Source of the DNA: Ensifer sesbaniae
GTDB taxonomy: Bacteria; Pseudomonadota; Alphaproteobacteria; Rhizobiales; Rhizobiaceae
NCBI RefSeq assembly: GCF_013283665.1
Contig: NZ_JABEKU010000001.1
Location: 2,921,137 to 2,985,136, forward strand
Reading direction: 5' to 3'
DNA: 64,000 bases
Positions 28,102 to 36,453 of this stretch are shown one piece after another; the stretch's first letter is position 1, and each line of letters starts with the position of its first letter. The position numbers were made by a program, and so were the translations under genes. The notes beneath the pieces were generated by a model, which was given only the letters and a program-made list of their open reading frames with translations, ran no database searches and had not been told where the DNA came from.

Positions 28102-28602
28102 TCAGGCTTCTCCAACCGTTTCGAACAGGACCGCATCGACGGCGCGCTGCGCGTCCATGCCGGACCAGACGACGAATTGAAACGCCTGATAATAGGATTC
28201 GCAAGCGTCGAGTGCGCTCGAAAGCAGAACTTCGACCTGCTGGTTGGTGGGCTCGGCGCCGCCGGCAAGCAGCAGCGACTGGCGGAAGATCACCACTTCC
28301 TCCTGACGCCACAGGTCGAAGTGGCCCATCAGCACCTGTCCGTTGATATGGGAGAGCAGGCGGATGACTTCGTTGACCCGGCTTTCCGGAACCTTGATGT
28401 CGAAGGCGCAGGCGAGATGCAGAGCCTCGAATTCCTCCATCCAGGAGAAGGAAACGTGGTAGTCCGCCCACTTGCCTTCGACCGTCATGGCGATTTCGTC
28501 TTCGCCGGATCGCTCGAACGACCAGTCGTTGTTTGCAGCCACGAACTCGATCATATCGACCGGGTTGGATTGGCGCTCGACTTCCATTTCCAAAAGGCTC
28601 AT
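28102..28602 (-). CDS. YbjN domain-containing protein
   Basis: 166 aa of the YbjN (PF10722-type) family: DMIEFVAANNDWSFERSGEDE near the N-terminus, WADYHVSFSWMEEFEALHLAC, VNGQ-like HINGQVLMGHFDLW, and the C-terminal helix ACESYYQAFQFVVWSGM. The fold resembles type III secretion chaperones; in E. coli YbjN affects motility and stress responses, but the role in rhizobia is unknown. It is upstream of proC and tightly coupled. Confidence 0.87.
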   Translation of the reverse strand: MSLLEMEVERQSNPVDMIEFVAANNDWSFERSGEDEIAMTVEGKWADYHVSFSWMEEFEALHLACAFDIKVPESRVNEVIRLLSHINGQVLMGHFDLWRQEEVVIFRQSLLLAGGAEPTNQQVEVLLSSALDACESYYQAFQFVVWSGMDAQRAVDAVLFETVGEA

Positions 28603-29050
28603 GCATCACCCTGTATAGGTGTGGCGCAGACGTGCATCATCACGCTCACAAGACGCAACGCTGCAAACCCGACACCGATTACAAACACACTATGATTGCT
28701 GAACTCACATCCATCCTGGCTGACTTACCCTGCCCGGAGCTTGCGTGGTTCGTTTCGAATCATCATTTAAAATCAGTGTATAATGGCGGAGTCTGGCTGC
28801 CAGCCCCCGGGCCGAAAAATAGCCGGGATGAATCGCGTCCACGTTGTCATTTGGATGAAGCGCGAGAGCTTAACCGACTCTGCCATAAGGGTTTTTTGGC
28901 AGTGTCCACAGGTGGAAAACTTTTCAGGTTTTATTAACCAGCCTCAACGGCGTTTCAGACGATCCAGGACAAACGACAGCAAAACGCCCGCGAAACCAGT
29001 TCGCGGGCGAAGTAAAAACGCTGAAATACCGTTATTTCGGCGGAATCGCG
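28603..29050. other. Low-GC intergenic region with an orphan frame
   Basis: A 448-nt gap. Between about 28680 and 28960 the sequence is clearly poorer in GC than its neighbours, with TATAAT at 28779. A frame 28692–28937 (81 codons, MIAELTSILADLPCPELAWF...) is open but has no ribosome site. A transcript hairpin-like segment (TGCCATAAGGG TTTTTTGGCA) sits near 28880–28905. Nothing is identified with confidence. Confidence 0.45.
28977..29010 (-). terminator. Intrinsic terminator of ubiK
   Basis: On the minus strand, CGCCCGCGAA / TTCGCGGGCG forms a perfect 10-bp stem (28985–28994 with 29000–29009), followed by TTTTGC, 40 nt after the ubiK stop. Confidence 0.75.
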
Positions 29051-29311
29051 TTACTTGCCGGTCTCGGCGAGACGCGCTTCCAAAGCCTCGATGCGGGCGA
29101 GCAGCGCATCGTTTTCCTCGCGCGCCTTGATCGCCATTTCCTTGACCATCTCGAACTCCTCGCGCTTGACCACGTCGAGCGAGTTCAGCGCCCGTTCGGC
29201 CTGTGCGCGGAAGGCGGTCTCGACTTCGCGGCGCACGCCCTGGGCGGCACCTGCGGCATCGGTCATTATCTTGGCAAAGTCATCCAGAATGCGGTTGGCG
29301 CCTGTGCTCAT
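29051..29311 (-). CDS. ubiK: UbiK-type ubiquinone biosynthesis accessory factor
   Basis: 86 aa. An N-terminal amphipathic region (ANRILDDFAKIMTDAAGAAQ) is followed by a long C-terminal coiled coil (VVKREEFEMVKEMAIKARE...ALEARLAETGK), the standard layout of the YqiC/BMFP family. In enterobacteria the trimeric protein binds lipid and the UbiJ complex and is needed for aerobic ubiquinone synthesis. The ATG at 29311 has GGAG at 9 nt; an upstream in-frame start at 29359 lacks one. It is divergent from lgt. Confidence 0.85.
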   Translation of the reverse strand: MSTGANRILDDFAKIMTDAAGAAQGVRREVETAFRAQAERALNSLDVVKREEFEMVKEMAIKAREENDALLARIEALEARLAETGK

Positions 29312-29524
29312 CGTCGCGATCTCCATTTCAGCCATCGCCTCGCATTGCGATGCGGTCATGCATTTCAGGTAGGGTCAGCGGCGAGCGGATGCAAGGAAAA
29401 TCACATGCCATCACGCCGCCGTGTCCAAGGCGCGCGCACAGGCGCCTTGACCCGGCGGAAATCGCTCGCCATGTTCCGCCAAACAATCGGCCCCTGCCCG
29501 AGAAAATAGATACGAGAGCATATC

Positions 29525-30364
29525 TTGGAAACTTTAGCGGCCCGCCTCGCCATCCTGCCCTTCCCCGAAATCGACCCCGTCATCTTCCAGATCGGGCCTC
29601 TCGCCGTCCATTGGTACGGGCTCGCCTATGTCGCGGGCATCCTGATCGGCTGGTTCTATGCGCGCCGCCTCGCGATGAATACTGCGCTCTGGCGCAACGA
29701 GACCCCCGCCATCACGCTGCAGCAACTCGACGACTTCCTGCTCTGGGCCGCCGGCGGCATCGTTCTCGGCGGCCGCATCGGCTACATCCTCTTCTACGAT
29801 CTCGGCTCCGTGCTCGGCAATCCGATCCGCGCCATCGAAATCTGGAACGGCGGCATGTCGTTCCATGGCGGTTTCCTCGGCACCACGCTCGCCATGATCA
29901 TCTTCGCGCGGCGCAACGGCATCGGTCTCTGGAGCCTGTTCGATATCGTCGCTGCCGTCGTCCCGATCGGCCTGTTCTTCGGTCGCATTGCCAACTTCAT
30001 CAACGGCGAGCTCTGGGGCCGGCTGTCGTCGATGCCCTGGGCAATCGTCTTTCCGACCGGCGGGCCCTTTGCCCGCCACCCGAGCCAGCTTTACGAAGCG
30101 GCGCTCGAAGGCCTCATGCTGCTCTGCGTGCTCGCCTGGTTCGTCTACCGCCGCCAGGCGTTGAAATCGCCGGGCCTTGTCACCGGCATCTTCGTGCTTG
30201 GCTACGCCTCGAGCCGCATTTTCGTCGAATTCTTCCGCGAACCGGACGCCCAGATCGGCTATCTTGTCGGCGGCTGGCTGACGATGGGCATGGTGCTGTC
30301 GCTGCCGATGGCACTCGCCGGCATCTGGGCGATCGCCCGGGCGCGCCGCGCGGCCGCAGCCTAA
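29525..30364 (+). CDS. lgt: Prolipoprotein diacylglyceryl transferase
   Basis: Transfers diacylglycerol from phosphatidylglycerol to the lipobox cysteine of prolipoproteins in the inner membrane. 279 aa with several membrane helices. The signature [14 protein letters not shown] (about residues 157–170) and the His/Tyr segment [17 protein letters not shown] are intact; [14 protein letters not shown] is also conserved. The gene starts with TTG at 29525, giving [18 protein letters not shown] as in related species. It is 63 nt upstream of the methyltransferase gene. Confidence 0.95.
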   Translation: METLAARLAILPFPEIDPVIFQIGPLAVHWYGLAYVAGILIGWFYARRLAMNTALWRNETPAITLQQLDDFLLWAAGGIVLGGRIGYILFYDLGSVLGNPIRAIEIWNGGMSFHGGFLGTTLAMIIFARRNGIGLWSLFDIVAAVVPIGLFFGRIANFINGELWGRLSSMPWAIVFPTGGPFARHPSQLYEAALEGLMLLCVLAWFVYRRQALKSPGLVTGIFVLGYASSRIFVEFFREPDAQIGYLVGGWLTMGMVLSLPMALAGIWAIARARRAAAA

Positions 30365-30427
30365 GCGCGGAAAGAGGAGGAACGGTGCGTGCGGCTTTCC
30401 TGCCGCACCCGTCAACTGGGCGAACGC

Positions 30428-31531
30428 ATGACGACACCACTCGCGGACAAGATCAAGGCGCTGATCAAGGCTCACGGGCCGATCAGCGTCACCGATTATT
30501 TCTCGCTTTGCCTGGCGGATCCGGAGCACGGCTATTACCGGGTGCACGAGCCTTTCGGCAGGGAGGGCGATTTCACCACGGCGCCGGAAATCAGCCAGCT
30601 CTTCGGCGAGATGATCGGCATCTTCCTCGTCCACGCCTGGCAGCAGCACGGCAAGCCCGAAGGTGCCGTCATCGCCGAGATCGGCCCCGGCCGCGGCACG
30701 ATGATGGCCGACATGCTGCGCGTCGTGCGTCGCATCGCACCGGAGCTCTATGCATCGGCCGGCGTGCATCTCGTCGAAACCAGCGAGCGCCTGCGCAAGA
30801 TCCAGTCCGAAACCCTTGCCGCCCACCGCAACAAGGTCGAATGGCACGCAAGCTTCGAGACTTTGCCCGAAGGCTTCCTGCTGCTCGCCGCCAACGAGCT
30901 GTTCGATGCCATCCCGATCCGGCAATTCGTGCGCACCGCACAAGGGTTCCGCGAGCGCATGGTCGGCCTCGACGCCAACGACGAACTGACCTTTGCCGCC
31001 GGCGTCGCTGGCATCGATCCGAGCCTCCTGCCGACGCCGGCACAAGGGGTCGCCGAAGGCACGATCTTCGAGATCGCCCCTGCCCGCGACGCCGTCATGT
31101 CCGCCCTTTGCGAGCGGCTGAAGATCAGCGGCGGCACCGCCGTGATCATCGATTACGGCCATCTCGCCACCGGCTATGGCGATACGCTGCAGGCCGTTCG
31201 CAATCACGAGTATGATCCGCCACTCGCCAATCCGGGGCGGGCCGATCTCACCAGCCATGTCGATTTCGAGCAGCTGGCCCGCCGCGCCAAGACCGACGAC
31301 GTGCAGATCAACGGCCTTGCGCACCAGGGCGATTTCCTCGTGGGGCTCGGTCTTCTCGATCGTGCCGCGGCACTTGGCCGCGACAAGGACGCTGCGACGC
31401 AAGAGAGCATCCGCCAGGACGTGGAAAGGCTCGCCGGCGCCGGTGCCGGCAAGATGGGCGAACTCTTCAAGGTTCTCGCCGTCAGCAGCCCGCCGGTGCC
31501 CCTGTCACCCTTCCGCAAACCGAAGGCCTGA
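30428..31531 (+). CDS. SAM-dependent methyltransferase, MidA/NDUFAF7 family
   Basis: 367 aa. SAM-binding motif I is VIAEIGPGRGTMMADML (about 80–96); other family blocks are PEHGYYRVHEPFGREGDFTTAPEIS (in part), LLLAANELFDAIPIRQF and VIIDYGHLATGYGDTLQAV. The mitochondrial homologue NDUFAF7 methylates an arginine of a complex I subunit during assembly. The ATG at 30428 was chosen over an upstream frame start. In many Rhizobiales pgeF follows directly; here a TRAP operon lies between. Confidence 0.9.
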   Translation: MTTPLADKIKALIKAHGPISVTDYFSLCLADPEHGYYRVHEPFGREGDFTTAPEISQLFGEMIGIFLVHAWQQHGKPEGAVIAEIGPGRGTMMADMLRVVRRIAPELYASAGVHLVETSERLRKIQSETLAAHRNKVEWHASFETLPEGFLLLAANELFDAIPIRQFVRTAQGFRERMVGLDANDELTFAAGVAGIDPSLLPTPAQGVAEGTIFEIAPARDAVMSALCERLKISGGTAVIIDYGHLATGYGDTLQAVRNHEYDPPLANPGRADLTSHVDFEQLARRAKTDDVQINGLAHQGDFLVGLGLLDRAAALGRDKDAATQESIRQDVERLAGAGAGKMGELFKVLAVSSPPVPLSPFRKPKA

Positions 31532-31559
31532 CGCAGCAGTCCGATGAACGGTCGACTCG

Positions 31560-33305
31560 TCAGCTGCCGTAGAGATAGTTGGGCAGCCAGAGGGTTATCC
31601 CGGGCCAGAGATACATGATGACCATGCAGAGCACGACGATCAGCATGTAGGGCATCATGCCGGCGAAGATCTGGTTGATCGTCACATGCGGTGGCGAGAC
31701 CCCCTTCAGGTAGAAGGCGGACATTGCGACCGGGGGCGACAGGAATGCCGCCTGCAGGTTGACGAAGACGAGAACGCCCCAGAGCACCGGATCGATGTCG
31801 AAGTGCTTGAGCAGCGGCAGAAAAATCGGCACGAAGATGATGATGATCTCGGTCCATTCGAGTGGCCAGCCGAGCAGGAAGATGATCGCCTGCGAAAGCA
31901 CCATGAACTGCACCGGCGTCAGATCGAGCGACAGCACCCATTGCTCGATCAGCGCCTGGCCGCCAAGTATGGCGAAGACGGCGGAAAACAAGGCCGAGCC
32001 CACGAAGAGCCAGCACACCATGGCCGTGGTCTTCGCCGTCAGGAACACCGCCTCCTTGGTGCGCTTCCAGTTGAGCGTGCGGGCCTGGAAGGCGAGCAGG
32101 AAAGCCCCCGCAGCACCGACGGCCGCAGATTCGGTCGCCGTGGTGATCCCGAACAGGATGACGCCGAGCACGACGATGGTGAGGATGCCGAGCGGCATGA
32201 CGGAAGAGATCAAGAGCTTCACCACCTGCAGCCGTTCCGCGTCCATGTTGCGGTAGTAGCGGATGAGCACGACCGCAGCGCTTGCGGCAATCAGCCAGAA
32301 GGACACGTAGAAGGCAGTCGTCGGCCCGTTGATCAAGGCCGGCCCGGCATCCGCCGCCGGCGCGCCGAGCTGTTCCAGACCCTCCGGCGCCGCCTCTTCC
32401 GCCGATGCCTGCGGATGGATGACGACATACCACCACACGAGCGCCATGGAGAGAGCCGTCAGTGTGAGCGGTACCAGGGCAGCGCCGAAATTCTTGACGA
32501 GCGCCCAGTAGCTGAGGGATCCCTCCTCGGTTTCGAGCGCGAGCGCCCTTGTCGGCGAGACCAAAGCGCGGGAAAGCCCCGCCAGCATGTTGTGCGAATA
32601 CGCCGCCTGCAGGCCGCGCATCCATGCCCTGACCGGCACCTTGTTCTGTTCCGCGGGCAGCGGCGGAGCGATCTTCGGGCTGATGAGCGCCCAGCCGAGA
32701 ATATAGGCGAGGTAGAGCAGCGCGAGGAAAAAGCCGGGGAACATGGCAGCGGCATAGAGTTTCACCACGGATTGTCCGGCAACTGCCGCATAAACGATGA
32801 TCATCACCGAGGGCGGGATGAGAATGCCGAGTGTGCCGCCTGCGGTGATCACGCCGGAGGCGAGCTTTACGTCGTAGCCGGCGCGCAACATCGGATTGAA
32901 CGCAATCACCCCCATCAGCACGACGACTGCACCGACAAGACCGCTGGCGATACCCCAGAAGGTGCAGACGATGAGAGTAGCGACCGCGAGCGACGCCGGC
33001 ACCCGCTTGAACGCGAGCTGGATGCTGTAAAACATCTTGTCGACCAGTGCCCCGCGCTCCATCACATAGCCCATGAGCACGAACAACGGGATCGAGATCA
33101 GAACGTCATTGGTCATCGCCCCATAGGTGCGCTGCACCATCAGGTCGAAGACGCGATTGTCGATCCAGTGCTCGGCCGGATTGTAGAAGGCGTAGAAGCC
33201 GAAGAGCATGCCGAGCCCCATGAGCGTAAACGCCGTGGGAAACCCCATCATGATGACCACCACGATGAGCATCAGCATCGTCAGTCCGAGGAGTGGATCG
33301 CTCAC
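31560..33305 (-). CDS. TRAP transporter large permease (DctM type)
   Basis: 581 aa, with many hydrophobic segments of the DctM fold: LTMLMLIVVVIMMGFPTAFTL at the start, GVITAGGTLGILIPPSVMII (about 153–172) and GWPLEWTEIIIIFVPIFLP near the C-terminus. A hydrophilic/hydrophobic insertion in the middle makes it longer than the usual 430 aa, as in the large-permease subgroup of about 600 aa. It overlaps the small permease gene by 4 nt (ATGA). It uses a sodium or proton gradient to drive uptake of a solute delivered by the DctP protein. Confidence 0.93.
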   Translation of the reverse strand: MSDPLLGLTMLMLIVVVIMMGFPTAFTLMGLGMLFGFYAFYNPAEHWIDNRVFDLMVQRTYGAMTNDVLISIPLFVLMGYVMERGALVDKMFYSIQLAFKRVPASLAVATLIVCTFWGIASGLVGAVVVLMGVIAFNPMLRAGYDVKLASGVITAGGTLGILIPPSVMIIVYAAVAGQSVVKLYAAAMFPGFFLALLYLAYILGWALISPKIAPPLPAEQNKVPVRAWMRGLQAAYSHNMLAGLSRALVSPTRALALETEEGSLSYWALVKNFGAALVPLTLTALSMALVWWYVVIHPQASAEEAAPEGLEQLGAPAADAGPALINGPTTAFYVSFWLIAASAAVVLIRYYRNMDAERLQVVKLLISSVMPLGILTIVVLGVILFGITTATESAAVGAAGAFLLAFQARTLNWKRTKEAVFLTAKTTAMVCWLFVGSALFSAVFAILGGQALIEQWVLSLDLTPVQFMVLSQAIIFLLGWPLEWTEIIIIFVPIFLPLLKHFDIDPVLWGVLVFVNLQAAFLSPPVAMSAFYLKGVSPPHVTINQIFAGMMPYMLIVVLCMVIMYLWPGITLWLPNYLYGS

Positions 33306-33970
33306 GTTTCGCTCCCTCCCCCCAAGCCCCGTTGCCGCGCCGCCCTATCGATCTCCTGCGCACGTTCGATCGCCGCCTCGCGCGTTTCCGTGTCCACGTG
33401 CTCGCTGTGCTCGAGTTGCTCGGCAACGACGTCGAGCTCCTCCACATCCCTAAGCCGGCTCGGCCATTCGCCGGTCCGCAGGCAAACGATGCAGCGCATG
33501 ATCTCGGCCAGTCCCTGAAGCAGGACGAGACCGCCTGCAACCGGAATGACGGTCTTGAAATAATAGATCGGCGGCCCCTCGGCCGTCACGGTGGAATGCT
33601 CGCCGATCCGCCAGGAAAGCGCTGCGTAATCGTAGCCGGCGTAAACGAGCGCGGTGACGCCGGGCAGGAAGAAGAGGATGTAGAGGACCAGATCAAGGGC
33701 GGCCTGCGTGCGCGGCCGCATGGAACTGTAGAGGAAGTCGCCGCGCACATGGGCATTCTGCGCCAGGGCGTATGCTCCGGCGAGCATGAACAGAGTGCCG
33801 TAGAACATGTTGCTGGCGTCGAATATCCAGGCCGTCGGCATGTTCAGGACGTAGCGTTTGACGACCTCGACGCAGACCAGCGTCATCAGCCCGATAATCA
33901 GCCAGGCTGCAGCTTTGCCGATCCACACGCTGATCGCATCGACCCTGAGCAGAAAATGCTGAACGTTCAC
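33302..33970 (-). CDS. TRAP transporter small permease (DctQ type)
   Basis: 222 aa from GTG 33970 (an upstream GTG at 34021 is possible). Four hydrophobic segments are seen: VWIGKAAAWLIIGLMTLVCV, MFYGTLFMLAGAYAL, LVLYILFFLPGVTALVY and VIPVAGGLVLLQGL. Conserved elements are RYVLNMPTAWIFDASNM and NAHVRGDFLY. A charged C-terminal tail of about 60 aa (AEQLEHSEHVDTETREA...) is longer than usual. Middle gene of the three-gene operon. Confidence 0.9.
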   Translation of the reverse strand: MNVQHFLLRVDAISVWIGKAAAWLIIGLMTLVCVEVVKRYVLNMPTAWIFDASNMFYGTLFMLAGAYALAQNAHVRGDFLYSSMRPRTQAALDLVLYILFFLPGVTALVYAGYDYAALSWRIGEHSTVTAEGPPIYYFKTVIPVAGGLVLLQGLAEIMRCIVCLRTGEWPSRLRDVEELDVVAEQLEHSEHVDTETREAAIERAQEIDRAARQRGLGGGSET

Positions 33971-34144
33971 GCATGCCCCCGCTGCAAGAGGGACGTTACA
34001 ACGGCGCGCCTCAGAACGCACAGACTTCGCTGTAACGCGTTGATTTATCGAATAACGTGATCCTTCGACTGTCTCCGAAATGCGAATTGGGATCTGGCGT
34101 CATCCGCCGGAAATCCCGACTGATTGACGCGAAGCGACCGTGCC

Positions 34145-35287
34145 TCAGAGATCTTTCGCCACGCCCTCCTGTCCGAAGTAGTGATCGAATGCCAGCCGCC
34201 GGCCAACGACGGTGTCCTGTTCCCAGCGCGTGGCCCGCTCAGCAAAGGCGATCTGAGATTCGAGGATCTCCTTGAACAGCGGGTTTTCCGCTGCCTTCTT
34301 CTTCACCACCTCGTCGTAGACCTCCATCTGCTTCTTGAGAATAGCCTCCGGGGTCTTGTAGAACTTGACCTTGTCGACCGTCTGCATCTCCAAATAGTCC
34401 CTGGAATAGCGATCGATCGCCTTCCAGGACATGTCCGCGGACGCCGCCTCGACGGCGTTGGTGATAACCGCCTTCATCTGCTCAGGCAAACCATCGTATC
34501 TCTGCTTGTTGAACAGAACTTCGAACTGCTCGGCATTCTGGTGGTAGCTCTGCAACATGCAGATCTTGGATACATCCGGGAAACCGAGCACCCGGTCAGA
34601 CGAGGCGTTGTTGAACTCGGCCGCGTCGATCAGGCCGCGGTCGAGTGCCGCAACGATTTCGCCGCCCGGCAGCGCATTGACCGCCGCGCCGAGCCCGGTA
34701 AAGACGTCGATCGAGATGCCCACGGTACGGAACTTCAGGCCCTGGAGATCCTCAGGCTTTGCGACCGGCTTCTTGAACCAGCCGAGCGGCTGCGTCGGCA
34801 TCGGCCCGTAGAGCAACGAGACGACGTTGGCACCAATCGATTCATAGAGCTTTGCCAGCAGTTCTTTGCCGCCACCGTATTTGTGCCAGGCGAGCAGCAT
34901 GTTGGCATCCATCGCGAAGCCCGGCCCGGAACCCCATAGCGCCAACGCCGCCTGCTTGCCGTAATGGTAGACCACGACACCGTGGCCGCCGTCGAGCGTT
35001 CCTTGCGATACGGCGTCGAGCAGCCCGAAGGCCGGCACCACGGCGCCGGCGGGCAGCACCTCTATCTTCAAGTCGCCACCGGTCATATCATTGACCTTCT
35101 TGGCGAAATCGAGCGCAAATTCGTGAAAGATGTCCTTGGAGGGCCAGGTGCTTTGCCAACGCATGCTGATCGGCCCCTGCGCCCTGACAACCTTCGGCGC
35201 GGCGACCATTGCAACCCCGGCCATTGCGGCTCCACCCAGGAACTTGCGACGCGACGTTCGACCCTCGATCTGGGTTCTTCGTTTCAT
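34145..35287 (-). CDS. TRAP transporter solute-binding protein (DctP/TakP-like)
   Basis: 380 aa, periplasmic. A twin-arginine signal (TSRRKFLGGAAMAGVAMVAA) exports it. The family fold is seen in ISMRWQSTWPSKDIFHEFALDF (in part), LKIEVLPAGAVVPAFGLLDAV, LKFRTVGISIDVFTGLGAAV with the conserved Arg that binds the ligand carboxylate, and DAAEFNNASSDRVLGF. Overall it resembles the keto-acid-binding TakP group. First gene of the operon; the ATG has GGAGGAG 6 nt upstream. A palindrome at 35314–35343 overlaps its promoter area. Confidence 0.92.
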   Translation of the reverse strand: MKRRTQIEGRTSRRKFLGGAAMAGVAMVAAPKVVRAQGPISMRWQSTWPSKDIFHEFALDFAKKVNDMTGGDLKIEVLPAGAVVPAFGLLDAVSQGTLDGGHGVVVYHYGKQAALALWGSGPGFAMDANMLLAWHKYGGGKELLAKLYESIGANVVSLLYGPMPTQPLGWFKKPVAKPEDLQGLKFRTVGISIDVFTGLGAAVNALPGGEIVAALDRGLIDAAEFNNASSDRVLGFPDVSKICMLQSYHQNAEQFEVLFNKQRYDGLPEQMKAVITNAVEAASADMSWKAIDRYSRDYLEMQTVDKVKFYKTPEAILKKQMEVYDEVVKKKAAENPLFKEILESQIAFAERATRWEQDTVVGRRLAFDHYFGQEGVAKDL

Positions 35288-35313
35288 CTTCTCCTCCCGG
35301 AAGCTCAGCTATT

Positions 35314-35343
35314 CCGTTATATTAGACAATACTCCCATAACGG
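35314..35343. promoter_or_regulatory. Inverted repeat upstream of the TRAP operon
   Basis: CCGTTAT (35314–35320), 16 nt, ATAACGG (35337–35343): perfect 7-bp arms centred about 41 nt before the dctP-type ATG. Between the arms lies TAATAT on the minus strand, which could be the -10 element. This fits an operator for an unlinked regulator. Confidence 0.45.
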
Positions 35344-35657
35344 GTCCCACGCAAAGATTGCAGGCGCCATCGCTCGAAAACCTGCAGGCAGGAGCCATAT
35401 CCAAACTTCCTGGTTGTCCGCTTTGCCTCGCGCCGGCGCGGGCATTGGGAAGGCGCTCTCGTCAACGCGTATCGCGCCGTGGCTGGGCCCCAACCGCACT
35501 TCAAGATCGTAGGCCGTCGGCATCCCCCGTCGTTCGGGAATTGACAGCCCAGCCATCGCGGGTCAACATCGCGCCGGCAAATCAGCCGCCAGTCGCCGGG
35601 CCGGAGCGCGCCCCCAAACCCATTGAATTTATTCATAAAGCAAAGGCACATATACCG
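35344..35657. other. Intergenic region upstream of pgeF
   Basis: About 310 nt between the TRAP operon operator and pgeF. Frames cross it but none has a ribosome site or family similarity. It presumably holds the pgeF promoter now that the gene is separated from lgt. Confidence 0.4.
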
Positions 35658-36452
35658 ATGCAGCATGACGCCGCGCTTTCTCCCGTGCAAAGCTCGCTGT
35701 TTAGCGAGAAGGTCGGGCCGGCAATCGCCCACGGTTATTTCACCCGCCAGGGCGGCGTTTCCGAAGGGCTTTATCGCGGCCTGAATGTCGGTCTCGGCTC
35801 GAAGGACGAAAGAGCTCACGTCAACGAGAACCGCAGCCGCGTCGCCCGCTGGTTCGGCGCGCCGCTGGAGCGGCTGGCGACCGTGCACCAGGTCCATTCT
35901 CCAGACGCCGTCATCATTGACGGAAGCTATGACGGCGCGCGGCCCGACGCCGACGCGCTGGTGACGGCGACACCGGGCATCGTGCTCGGCGTTCTGACCG
36001 CCGATTGCGGCCCCATTCTTTTTGCCGATGCTGAAGCCAATGTCATCGGCGCGGCCCATGCCGGCTGGAAAGGTGCGCTCGGCGGCGTGCTCGAAAGCAC
36101 GATCGACGCGATGGTGACGCTCGGCGCCCGGCGCGATCGCATCGTCGCCTGCCTCGGCCCGTCGATCAGCCGCCGCAACTACGAGGTCGGCGCCGAATTC
36201 GTCGAGCGCTTCGTCTCGTCGAACGAGAGCTACGCATCCTATTTCAGGCCGTCCGACCGCGACGGCCACGCAATGTTCGATCTGCCAGGCCTCACGATCC
36301 GCCGGTTGACCGAAGCGGGCGTTACCGCCGAAAATCTCGATATTTGCACCTATGCCGACGAGGAGCGTTTTTTCTCCTACCGTCGGACGACCCACAGGCA
36401 GGAGCCGGACTACGGCCGACAGATTTCCGCCATTTGCATACGGGGGACCTGA
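35658..36452 (+). CDS. pgeF: PgeF/YfiH-type (laccase-domain) protein
   Basis: 264 aa. Zinc-binding residues are in TVHQVHSPDAV (His), LTADCGPILFAD (Cys) and GAAHAGWKGALGGV (His). E. coli YfiH removes L-Ser wrongly placed in peptidoglycan precursors, and homologues (e.g. FAMIN) act on purine nucleosides, so older 'polyphenol oxidase' names are misleading. The ATG at 35658 begins MQHDAALSPVQSSLF; the frame extends far upstream but without similarity. The stop is 1 nt before the M24-like gene, so the two are coupled. Confidence 0.9.
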   Translation: MQHDAALSPVQSSLFSEKVGPAIAHGYFTRQGGVSEGLYRGLNVGLGSKDERAHVNENRSRVARWFGAPLERLATVHQVHSPDAVIIDGSYDGARPDADALVTATPGIVLGVLTADCGPILFADAEANVIGAAHAGWKGALGGVLESTIDAMVTLGARRDRIVACLGPSISRRNYEVGAEFVERFVSSNESYASYFRPSDRDGHAMFDLPGLTIRRLTEAGVTAENLDICTYADEERFFSYRRTTHRQEPDYGRQISAICIRGT

Positions 36453-36453
36453 C

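Noticed and set aside
27281-28609. Long proC frame extending through ybjN
   Set aside because: Only the part from 28099 matches ProC; the upstream 169 codons are the shadow of ybjN, which has its own start and family match.
35130-36452. pgeF frame extended to 35130
   Set aside because: The first 176 codons overlap the dctP-type gene and promoter region and have no similarity; the ATG at 35658 gives the family length.
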